From the NCBI RefSeq assembly GCF_016859285.1, contig NC_053401.1, positions 5,467,469-5,531,468 on the forward strand: a DNA stretch of 64,000 bases. The letters are read 5' to 3'. The position numbers were made by a program, and so were the translations under genes. Shown piece after piece: positions 55,010-64,000 of the stretch (position 1 is its first letter; each line of letters begins with the position of its first letter). The notes under the pieces were generated by a model. The model was not told the origin of the DNA, ran no database searches, and saw only the letters and a program-made list of their open reading frames with translations. Origin of the DNA: Xiphias gladius (taxonomy: Eukaryota; Chordata; Actinopteri; Istiophoriformes; Xiphiidae).

Positions 55010-55700
55010 ATCTGCTTAAAACCACATTAAAGTGTGTTATAAACCATGTATTAAATGTTTATACAGTGCTTATCAATGCTGACTGGGGGGGTTAAAGTGT
55101 TACCACCTTGGTAGTATTATGATGGTGTGTGTGTGTGTCTTGTTTTCGAAATTTGGGTGAACTGAACCTTTAAGATAAATGCTTTGGTACCACTTTTTTT
55201 TATTTTAAATGCCATGCTTTATTATATGTTTATAAGTTGTAACTAATGTTTAATGAATGGTATATTAATCAGTTATTAAAGCTTGGTAGATAAGCACCAA
55301 GCCCACTGATAGGTCAAGTTTTGGGTTGCCAAGGTTGTGAGAAATCCATTGGGGCGCTTTGTCTCTTAATCTGAGATTTTTTTTTTACCACCTGCTTTCT
55401 GGAGAAGAGCTTCAAGGCACCCAAACCAAAACATATCTATCAACAACTCACTGACATCGATAACTGCAGGCGTGATGGTGTATTACAGACTGAGGAGGCC
55501 ACGAACAAGCCGTAATCGTTTGATCATTTTATAGTGATTGTGATTTATAAAGGCAGAAAGTGCAGTGGTGTGGTACACACACAAAAAAGAATTCATTCAG
55601 TCACATAAAAAAAAAAAAAAAAAAATCAGGTGATGCTGTGGGATATACATCAGTGAAAAAGGATTTTTCAAAACCTGGCAACGCCGAGGTTGTTCTTTCA
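55010..55700. mobile_element. Foldback/MITE-like element, family 2, copy 2
   Basis: TTGGGTTGCCAAGGTTGTGA with GAAATCC (55,321) faces GGATTTTTCAAAACCTGGCA with ACGCC (55,661). The outer arms are rich in TTATAAAC/GTTTATA words, as in the 29.4 kb copy. It ends less than 500 bases upstream of the myf6 TATA box. Confidence 0.5.
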
Positions 55701-56050
55701 AATGCCACACCATGATGATTTCAAAAGCAGTGATAAATTATCCCCCAACTGTTGAGAAAGCCATCAGTTACATGTGCAAGTCATAACCCCCCGTATAAAG
55801 TATGTGCCACCAGTACTTCTCCGTGTTCCCTCGCTTTCAGTTTGTGCCCTGTTGACTGTGGAACAACAGTATCTGCTATGTCTCCCACTGTCCTGGGGGC
55901 AGCGCAGGGAAATATGACTGTGTAGCCATTTTGTCCGGATGCCGATATTTAAAGCCCCTGTCGTGAAACCTGAGGTGACATTTCAATACCTTGTGAAGGC
56001 CTTAATGTATGTTTATTTCCCACACAAAGTCAGTAGGTTTGTAAAGACCC

Positions 56051-56052
<2 letters not shown>

Positions 56053-56084
<32 letters not shown>
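56053..56084. repeat. Poly(A) tract upstream of myf6
   Basis: About 32 consecutive A, ending 50 bases before the myf6 TATA/MEF2 element. Confidence 0.9.
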
Positions 56085-56085
<1 letters not shown>

Positions 56086-56133
56086 ATGCTCGATGCAGTG
56101 TGACAGCCAAACTGTTGGATAGAGTTTCACATT

Positions 56134-56143
56134 CTATATATAA
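56134..56143 (+). promoter_or_regulatory. myf6: myf6 TATA box overlapping a MEF2 consensus
   Basis: CTATATATAA fits the MEF2 consensus YTAWWWWTAR at every position and contains the TATA box. It lies 88 bases upstream of the myf6 start codon, which puts the transcription start near 56,165-56,175. MEF2 and myogenin input to Mrf4 promoters is known in mammals and frogs. The overlap with TATA here is read directly from sequence; its use is inferred. Confidence 0.7.
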
Positions 56144-56221
56144 GCCTGGCGACTTGTGTCCCTGCTGCTCTATTTAAATGCCAGAGTCCCACTGTCAAAA
56201 CAGAGAGAGGGGCGCAACAAT

Positions 56222-57434
56222 ATGATGGACCTTTTTGAAACCAACACTTATCTTTTCAATGATTTGCGCTATTTGGAGGACGCAGATCATGGACCACTAC
56301 AGCACCTGGACATGGCGGGGGTGTCTCCTCTGTACAACGGCAACGACAGCCCGCTGTCTCCGGGCCAGGATAATGTTCCGTCCGAGACCGGGGGGGAGAG
56401 CAGCGGGGAGGAGCACGTCCTTGCCCCTCCGGGACTCCGGGCGCACTGCGAGGGCCAGTGCCTCATGTGGGCCTGTAAGATATGCAAGAGAAAGTCGGCG
56501 CCGACGGACAGACGCAAGGCCGCCACGCTCAGGGAGAGGAGGCGGCTCAAGAAGATCAACGAGGCCTTCGAAGTGCTGAAGAGGAAGACCGTGGCCAACC
56601 CCAACCAGAGGCTACCCAAGGTGGAGATTTTACGCAGCGCCATCAGCTACATTGAGAGACTACAGGACCTGCTGCAAACGCTGGACGAGCAGGAGAAAAG
56701 CCAAAACGGATCATCCCATAACTCTAAAGACCATAGTGTAAGCTAATATTGGACACAACCCTCATAGTATTCCCATTAATATTCCTCAAGAGTCCTTCAG
56801 TGTGCCTGTGATATTCAGATGACTTTATAAGGACATCATAAAGACTTTCTTATTATGACATTATGATGAGTTTACTGCATGTTTTTCTCTCACTGTCACT
56901 ACGATATTTTTATTCAAGGTGGGGATATTCAGTAATGATACCACCAATGTCACTTGCTAACAAACACATATCTTATTCTTATTCTTCATATTTCCCTGCG
57001 ACCGTTCGATAGTCGTAATCATTTACTTGGCTCATTCGTGATGTCCATCCTAGCTCTGTTTTAGGAGTAGCCCGCAAGTGTTTCTCAGCGACGATCTTCC
57101 TTCCTTCCTTTGGGTTTCTACAGGTGGCCGGTCATGAGTACCACTGGAAAAAGTCCTCTGAGCCCTGGCCGACCTCCGCTGACCATTCCACCGCAGCAAT
57201 GATAAACCAGAGAGAGGGTAAACCCGTCAGACCTCATTGCCGACGAACGGCAATTACGATGGAAACCAACTGTCAAGTGAGATTAAAGGTCAATGGTTTG
57301 TTTTTGTTTTTTTTGTGTTTTCAGGAGCCAGTGAGTCCTCTGCTTCCTCCAGCCTCCTGCGTCTGTCCTCCATTGTGGACAGCATCACCAACGGCGAGAA
57401 AATCGGCTTCAGCGAGGACGCCTCGGAGAACTGA
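56222..57434 (+). CDS. myf6: Myogenic factor 6 (MRF4), complete
   Basis: Muscle-specific bHLH transcription factor that binds E-boxes as a dimer with E-proteins and drives myogenic determination and myofibre differentiation in the nucleus. Exons 56,222-56,737, 57,124-57,217 and 57,325-57,434 give 239 residues. The start [10 protein letters not shown] is the family start; an in-frame ATG 66 bases upstream (56,156) lies at or before the cap site. The Trp-containing motif [13 protein letters not shown], which contacts PBX in this family, is at residues 80-92. The basic region follows at about 96-109, with the myogenic Ala-Thr pair (101-102) in [10 protein letters not shown], then the helix-loop-helix to about residue 150. 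The C-terminal exons carry EYHWKK and the conserved [14 protein letters not shown] helix. Splices are GTAAGC/CAG (phase 0) and GTAAAC/CAG (phase 1). It lies 4.9 kb upstream of myf5 on the same strand, the conserved vertebrate order. Confidence 0.98.
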
Positions 57435-57658
57435 AACATTAGTGAAGACCTTTAGTAGACGACATTGTTTATCTCTAAGTTATTTCCACGATAGTCGGCC
57501 ATTCTGGCTTCTGTTTGTTATGTAGCACTAGCAACAAATTTGTACATATTTTATAATAATGTGATGTTTAGATTTATTTATTTTGTATTCAAAGGCAGAC
57601 AAACTCTTAAAAAAAAACTATTATTGTATTTAAATATTTGTACATAACTGACCATTAA

Positions 57659-57664
57659 AATAAA
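57659..57664 (+). terminator. myf6: myf6 poly(A) signal AATAAA
   Basis: AATAAA 225 bases after the stop codon, at the end of an AT-rich 3' UTR. Confidence 0.8.
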
Positions 57665-60600
57665 TTGCTACTTTTGCAGTATAGTTAACCACTATGTTCC
57701 TCATTCTTCAAGGGCATGCTAGAAAGGTAACTGGTAATTTTCATCCAGTTCCCTGTGGTTGTATTGCATTTGACAAACAGAGGCCATGCAAGCGTCAGAC
57801 CGTATCCAGTCTAGGATCGGTGCTTTTTTTGTCCCCGACTGAAATGTACAAAGCTTCTAAGATGTTGTAACTGGTCACCGTGCTCCTCGCGACATCTCCG
57901 GGCTTTACCGGTGGGTTCCATTAACTGAGCAAAACCCACCACCGGTTCAAACTCTACCAGGTCCCCCAGCATTCGCGGCTATTAGGAGTCCAGAAAATCT
58001 GCCTAAACTGCCCTGGAATAGTTTGCTGCCGAGGCTGCTTCTCTTCCTGGCTGCTCCAACTGGCATCCAGCGGGCCCGATCCCACAACAGTAACTCGAGT
58101 CCCCCCCCCCCCCCTGCAAACACGGCGCGCCTCCCACCCTCCTCTCCTATCATATGTTGGGGACATGGAAACTTGGGCTGCAGGCATGAGTGCAAAGCCC
58201 AGCGGGATAATGAAGTTATCTGAGCCATTTAGGTCTTAATTCATCATCGCTTGCTTCGTCATCACATGGCGAAGCCTTTACATGCGAGCTATTAAAATGC
58301 GTGATATGATGCTAACGGCATTGAAACCTGCCGGGTCTTGTTGTCATGTATTGACCTGGGGGCTTTGTTGATGATGTTGGACTCCCTCAGATCTCCGTGG
58401 ATGACACAGAGCCCTGTTTGACCACTGGGACTCTGCCTCATCTCTCAGGCCTGCGGTCGACACGCACGTGGTGCAAAGTGTCAGACATGTCTATCGGGTT
58501 TATCAGGAGCTGAAGACCTGGATGCAAGCAAGGGGAAAATAAAGCTATTTCGATTCAAGCACTGTACTTAAGAACAAATTTGAGGCACTTTGCTACTTTA
58601 AAGTACTACTTTTTACCACCTTTACTTTTCTCCAAAACCTTTTCTACTGCATTAGAAAGGACCAGGAGGAGAGTGCAAACCATACTTAAATTTGAAGGTT
58701 AACCCCTTTTTGGCCTTTTTAGGGGTCTAAGAAGTGCATTGAGTGACTGCTTAAAGATGCCAACATGCGCCACAGAAGGATTCAAAAGGTGTTTTGTGCC
58801 CACAGCAGTGAATTTTGGTAATCACGTGTGATACTTGCTTTGTCCCTGGACCTTATAATTGTTCATTTTTAAGGTTTTGTTTCATATCCATTGTCTGTTT
58901 TGTCGGTCCCATTTTCAGGTGCATCAGGTATCTTTTATTCATCAACTGATTAACTGCATGAACTGTTTTTTGTTTTGTTTTTGTTTTTCCACTTAGTGGC
59001 TAGGCGGGCTCCCGAGCTGTAGCACTTCTGTTCAGCCGCATGTATTTGATAGTCACAGGTTCTGTTTCAGATAAAACCTTCATCCTAAACTGATAATAAA
59101 ACTACCCAAGTATATAAAGCAGTTAAAGTCGTCTCCTACTTGACCAGTTCCACCATCAAAGTGCTGCTTAAGCAACGCAACGCAGCACTAATAAAATCAC
59201 AAAAACTATAAATTAGACAATAATTCAACAATTGATATGGGCCATTCTTTATAATGAGTACTGCTTTAGATGGTGAAATAAATTTTACTGAATATACCTC
59301 TGTACTTTTAAGGACAAAAAACTGAACGCAGGACTTGTTCTTTTAATGGAGCGCTTCTACGTTGCTGTGTACTTTTATACGAGTAAAGGATGTGATTGCT
59401 TCTTCCGTACCGCAGCTGAAATAAAAACGGAAAAAACGTACAGTAATCCAGGGCTCTGATATGGCTCTTTTCAACAGAGCCATTCACATCTTTTACCAAA
59501 TATCCTGTTTTCCGACGAAGCCGCGCAGAAACATGATAGCTCCAAACAGTAATGTGGTTTTAATGGGCTCCTGCTCTCTCACTCGCTCCCTCTCACTCTG
59601 ATAGCGGTGTTACTTCATTCGCAGCTCCGCCGTGCAACTTCCAATTTCATGTCTGTTTTTGGAAATTACTGCATATTACCGGCACTGTAGACCTGACATC
59701 CGCAATCACAATCTGTCGTAGAGAAAAGACCTGTTTGGATCAATGTTGGTACTTCTTACTGTCTGAAACGTAATGGCTTCATTAATGTAATTGCATTTTG
59801 GGCAGCAAGGGAAGTTGTATTCGCTGCAAAAGCTGCTTGAGACCGTGCTGTCTTATTTTTTATACTTGCTCCACCAGACTGCAAGCACGTACTCCCCACA
59901 AACAGCCCCAACTTTCTCCTGTCCAACTTTACGGGGATTTCAGTGTTACCGATGACACCACATAATTCTCATTGGGCTGTCGAAAGGGAGTGTTTCAACA
60001 GCCAAAGCTGATGAAAGGTGAGCTGTTAAAGGAGGGGGGAATAAGCCTGGAGGCTGAATGCTCTGATTTATCCAGACTTCCCCACCGAATATCCTGCTAA
60101 GAAAAGGATTCGGTGCAGTAGGCCCGTCAGTGCACCTCTTTCTGCTGCCAAACAAATGGTGTTGCCACTCAAAATGTTATTTGGTTCGCTAATTCTTATG
60201 GGGAATGTAAAATGGCCTTGGATTTTATGTGGAGGAAAAATAGCCTCTATCAGTTTTCTTTTAACAGCATTAAGCATGCCTTTTTGTAAGCACAGTGCCT
60301 TTATGCTTCACCCAGAAACAACCACCCCCCCCCTCCATAAAACTAACAACCACAGACGCATTTTGGCAATGAAAATATGCAAAAACATAAGAAGAAATAA
60401 AAAATGGGCTTCACTTTCCTGAGAAGGAGTTACAGAAGAATCTGTTTTTGGAATGTAGGTGATAAATTGTCCCACTGTCAGTGGGCTGGTGTTGCACTAA
60501 ACAAGCGGCGTATCAAGTCAAAGCGTGAGGCAGTTAAGAAGAAATAAGGTTTTCAGGCGTGAGGGAGACTGGACATAAAAGACCACCTCCTGCCCTTCAC

Positions 60601-62138
60601 TTAACTCTGTCTCTGACCCTTGAGAACAACAGAAAAGCAAACTCAGCCGGTTCCCAAGGGACCGACCGAGCGCACAGAGCGCGGCAGCGGCCTGTGCGCA
60701 GAGGCCGCGCCGATAGAAAAACCCCCGCCCGTTCCCAATAACACCATGTGCTGCGCCAATCTCACTCCAGCCTCAATTAGCTCCCGGTGGATGCCAGGTT
60801 TTCTCATTGCCGACGCTGTTCTCGGCCCAGGCGCCCTTTGATCTCCCCAGCGGCTACGGGCGCAGGCAGAGCCGATGTCTTCTTCAGCTGTGCTCTAATC
60901 CAGACCCCCGAGCGCAGTTCGGGGGGCGGCAGGTACTGGTGTTTTCTTAGGTGCGCGCAGTTCCCAGAGATGGGGGCTCGCCAAACGTTTCGACACATTG
61001 TGAGAAATATCCGCATTGTATCCTTGTAAGCTGTCAACAGCATCATTACCTAAGCCGGCGTCGACCCGCAAAAGCCCCACTCGGTCTGACAGACAGCCCC
61101 TCGTCCGCTGTGAGGACAAGACTTCCACGTCCAGCGCCCCTCGCGTCACCATCTTTATCAGATGTCCGCAGCACGTGAGGTGAATAGGGCAAACAGAGCG
61201 ACATAAGCAACGTCGTTCGATACAAGTTTACATTGCCTGAAAGGTTGTGAGAGAGATGAGGTGATTGGACGTGCAAAATATGTAAAACAATGAATCAGTT
61301 TATTTTCACTTTTAATTTGTGCAGTGTAGTCGAACAGCCCTGAATTCCTCCACTCTTCCACCCACCAAAACCCCCACCTGAATGAAACCGACTGCACCCC
61401 AGTGGCCATCTGTTGTGTGCTGAATTGAAGCACTCGACCTGCGGCAATAACCTTTTAATGGTTAAAATTTGGCCCGCGGAGGCACACTGGTGCGGGGAAT
61501 TGCGCAGTGGTGTCGCTTTGTGCAACTGCTGTTTTAATGAGCTTTGGTAAACAGGGATCGCCTCATTCGCGCCACCTCCAGTCATGAGCCGTGGGTGTTT
61601 AGCGGGGGCTTACCGCTGTAATGTGAATTCGCAGGGCTTGAAATGTTACACCTCCCTTTGCAGCTGGCCCGCATCTGCAACGCTGTTGTCTCCACCGTAA
61701 AAATTGGCCTGCATACTCCAACAAGTGGTCACCCTCCTTTTTGTGCACAGATTGACGAAACAAAACACACTCTCTTTAATGTTTACGTCTTCATAGCAAA
61801 TTGTCACTTTACTTGTCGGCCACGACACGACGCCTGCAGGCCAGTTACAGATGAATCACGCAAAAATGAAGCGCTGTTGAGTATTTTTACGAAGCAAACC
61901 CTGTCGTGGTTAAAGCAGCGAACGTGCACCCACTCTCCTGAAACATTCCCAAGCATTGTATTCATCATGGCCTTGCAGGACAAGGGCTTTTGGAAGGAGA
62001 GGGATTGGTGAAGAGTGGGAAAACACCAGTAAGTGCAGATGTGGGAAACTCTGCAGGGTACTGGGGGGTGAGAGGCAGCGGTTTTTGGGATGGGGCAGGG
62101 AGGGAGTTGAGCTAACCCCAGCCTACCTTCTGGCTGGG
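57665..62138. other. myf6-myf5 intergenic region
   Basis: 4.5 kb without a gene. It contains a C-rich run near 58.10 kb, a family 4 repeat at 58.56-59.40 kb, and a GC-rich, CpG-containing patch at about 60.65-61.15 kb whose open frames on both strands look like composition effects. In other vertebrates the interval between these genes carries early Myf5 enhancers. I cannot pick one out here. Confidence 0.55.
58560..59400. repeat. Interspersed repeat, family 4, longer copy
   Basis: Contains ACTACCCAAGTATATAAAGC, TGACCAGTTCCACCATCAAA, ATGGGCCATTCTTTATAATG and ACGAGTAAAGGATGTG, in the order expected of the same repeat seen in part at 44.4-44.6 kb. No ORF. Confidence 0.5.
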
Positions 62139-62204
62139 CCAATGGGCCATGGTAATTAGATCTGGCCAATGTGGGCCCTGGGCTCTGGCCTCGGGGCATA
62201 TAAG
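62139..62204 (+). promoter_or_regulatory. myf5: myf5 core promoter
   Basis: TATAAG box at 62,199-62,204, two CCAAT boxes at 62,139-62,143 and 62,166-62,170, and a homeodomain-type TAATTA at 62,153-62,158. The TATA box is 133 bases upstream of the start codon, leaving a 5' UTR of about 100 bases. Confidence 0.75.
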
Positions 62205-62331
62205 GGGGGCCTGGGGCAACAGACCCCTCATATCACTCAGAGGTCTCCTCTCTCTCACCCCGCTCCTCTACCCTCCGTCCTTCCTTTGCGCCCATCGCTC
62301 CATCCGTTCAGACTCCTTTCTTCAGCAAGCC

Positions 62332-63832
62332 ATGGATGTCTTCTCACCATCCCAGGTCTACTACGACAGAGCGTGTGCTTCATCTCCAGACAGCCTGGAG
62401 TTCGGCCCCGGCATGGAGCTCGCCGGCTCAGAGGAGGACGAACATGTCAGGGTCCCCGGAGCCCCCCACCAACCGGGACACTGCCTCCAGTGGGCTTGCA
62501 AGGCCTGCAAGCGCAAGTCCAGCTTCGTGGACCGCAGACGGGCTGCCACCATGCGCGAGCGCCGGCGGCTGAAGAAGGTCAACCACGCTTTCGAGGCATT
62601 GCGGCGCTGCACCTCAGCCAACCCCAGCCAGCGTCTGCCTAAGGTGGAGATCCTGCGCAACGCTATCCAGTACATCGAAAGCCTGCAGGACCTGCTACGA
62701 GAGCAGGTGGAAAACTACTACGGCCTACCTGGAGAGAGCAGCTCTGAGCCAGGGAGCCCGCTGTCCAGCTGCTCAGACGGCATGGTAAGACCCCTGATCC
62801 ACAGGTTCGGCCTCCTCATGCAAACATCCGGTGGTACAGAGTCCTGCAGTCCTGTCGCGGCTGTAAACCCACTAACATGTCCCTCAGAGAAATGAGGACT
62901 ACTGCATGTGATACAGGACTTCATCTTGTAGGAGCTTCACCCAAAAAGGCCTACATTGTTGACTGTTGCCATTTCTCATTACCATGTAGAGTATTTCATT
63001 TCAAGGTAGAACCCGGATTTCCAGTTTAAAAACCTATTAATCAAAAGAGCTTGCTTTGCCCCAAGACCTCAATTACCACTCTTACTCTGCTCTCCCATAA
63101 TTCTTTAATGCAAAGATCTATTCTGTAGTCTAACATGTGTCTCTTTTCTCATATGCGTATTATTAAAGGTCAGATTGAGTTAGTTTTTTTATTTTTTTTT
63201 ATCAGCAACAGTCTGAAGGTGACAGCGTATCAGTTAATGCAAAAGAACTTTTAATGCTGGATGGAGTAATGGCTTTCCCACCACCGGACACTTTATACCC
63301 CTCATAAACCGAAGTAAATCCAGCGTTCTGAAGTCTGGCAGGAGAAACTGGGTGCTGTTCTGCATTCCATCCTGACTGCATGTTCTGCGACGCTGCCAGG
63401 ATTTTCTGCAGATTTACTGGGAGAAAGTGTCATCTTGCACAAACCGGTGTTGCTTCCACTGATACAATCGATTCGCCACGCTCCGAGTCGGGCGAGGCGA
63501 AGGGAGCGCACACTGCCACTTTGACTTTAAGGTGTATGTGAAATAAAGAAGCCCATAACTTTGGAATTCAGGATTTATTAACCTGTCCAGAATATCATGA
63601 AGGGCGCTGGTTGCTTTTGCACTTTCCCTGCCTCTTCCTATCCCATATATATTTATACAATCATAGCACATCATATCTGTCTGCTGTTTTTTTTTGTTTT
63701 GTTTTTTTTAAGTGTTTGCAAGAATTCAAGGGTAAATTGGGTTTCTCCTTTCCTTCCAGGCTGGCAGCAACAGTCCAGCGTGGCAACAGTTGAATGCAAA
63801 CTACAGCAACAGCTATTCATATGCAAAGAATG
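62332..63832 (+). CDS. myf5: Myogenic factor 5, exons 1-2 (3' end outside window)
   Basis: Muscle-determination bHLH factor, the earliest expressed of the family in most vertebrates. Exon 1 (62,332-62,784, 151 codons) starts [20 protein letters not shown]. It has the Trp motif [13 protein letters not shown] (51-63), then [16 protein letters not shown], in which the myogenic Ala-Thr pair is residues 72-73, and the helix-loop-helix to about residue 122. It ends [11 protein letters not shown] at GTAAGA. Exon 2 (63,760-63,832) follows TCCTTCCAG, reads [20 protein letters not shown] and YAKN, and ends in phase 1 at GTAAGA. Exon 3, with the serine-rich C-terminus and SSIVERLS-type helix, lies beyond 64,000. 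The start was chosen because MDVF is the invariant family N-terminus and lies just downstream of a TATA box; in-frame codons before it are 5' UTR. Confidence 0.97.
62785..63759 (+). other. myf5: myf5 intron 1
   Basis: 975-base GT-AG intron, phase 0. AT-rich, with T runs near 63.19 and 63.69 kb. Nothing else is recognised in it. Confidence 0.9.
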
Positions 63833-64000
63833 GTAAGACCTTTAGACAGCAACAGCAGCCTGATATGAATATGACATGCATTCCTTCCAGAATAGTGCTT
63901 TGAAAATCTAATAATTTAATGGTTAATGACTTTTAATGACTTGGGGCTTTCTTGCCTCTGTGAGGAGGAGGATTTAAGTATTAAAAGAAAAAAAAAAAAC
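63833..64000 (+). other. myf5: myf5 intron 2 (partial)
   Basis: Starts with GTAAGA at 63,833 and runs off the right edge. No exon 3 sequence is present. Confidence 0.9.

Larger units (their letters stand above)
27035..56133. other. 29 kb gene desert upstream of myf6
   Basis: No exon of a recognisable gene was found on either strand. The stretch holds microsatellites (30.33, 35.12, 52.78 kb), TIR and foldback elements (29.4, 31.56, 51.46, 55.0 kb), scattered poly(A) runs and several GC-rich patches with long but unconvincing open frames (28.7-29.1, 33.1-33.5, 34.6-35.1, 36.5-37.0, 45.7-46.2 kb). Given the known large regulatory domain of the Mrf4-Myf5 pair in other vertebrates, part of it is likely enhancer DNA. 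I cannot point to individual enhancers from one sequence. Confidence 0.6.

Noticed and set aside
56156..56221. In-frame ATG 66 bases upstream of the myf6 start
   Set aside because: It lies about 20 bases after the TATA box, at or before the expected cap site. All known MRF4 proteins start MMDLFE, at 56,222.
62149..62331. In-frame N-terminal extension of myf5
   Set aside because: It includes the TATA box and CCAAT box. The family starts at MDVF, 62,332.
62785..62895. Read-through of myf5 exon 1 into intron sequence
   Set aside because: A GTAAGA donor follows codon 151, and exon 2 with the expected sequence joins in phase. The extension resembles no Myf5.

Overview
The window looks like nuclear DNA of a teleost fish, probably a spiny-rayed (percomorph) species. 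Evidence: split vertebrate genes with GT-AG introns, an adjacent myf6-myf5 pair on the same strand, long CA microsatellites, and several families of short terminal-inverted-repeat elements carrying the GCTAAGCTAA-type motifs common in fish. Most of the 64 kb is non-coding.

Layout. (1) 1-6,464 is intron 1 of ppp1r12a (MYPT1), read on the minus strand. Coding exon 1 lies at 6,465-6,701, and its GC-rich promoter carries a TCTCGCGAGA element. (2) 8.5-24 kb holds three coding-like loci I cannot name. They are a minus-strand locus ending at 8,716 with a poly(A) signal at 8,585; a minus-strand set of exons at 16,779-19,241 with a poly(A) signal at 16,453; and a two-exon plus-strand ORF at 19,359-20,230. 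A broken coding-like stretch lies at 21.7-22.2 kb. (3) 24,240-27,034 is a complete rps16 on the plus strand: one non-coding plus five coding exons, 146 residues. (4) 27-56 kb is about 29 kb without a recognisable gene, holding repeats, microsatellites and presumably regulatory DNA. (5) 56,134-57,664 is a complete three-exon myf6 (MRF4). (6) 62,199 to the right edge is myf5, exons 1 and 2 only; exon 3 lies beyond the window.

How the genes relate. myf6 and myf5 are muscle bHLH regulators kept in tandem, with shared long-range control, across vertebrates. Both keep a TATA box here. The myf6 TATA box lies inside a perfect MEF2 consensus, and the myf5 promoter has two CCAAT boxes and a TAATTA site. 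rps16 and ppp1r12a are housekeeping-type genes: rps16 has a pyrimidine-tract (TOP-like) start, and ppp1r12a a CpG-type promoter. Both have introns rich in GCTAGC/GTTAGC words just inside the gene.

Limits. Gene identities for ppp1r12a, rps16, myf6 and myf5 are secure from protein sequence and splice phase. The three unnamed loci rest on reading frame, splice signals and phase only. Repeat families were found by eye from shared words and inverted ends.
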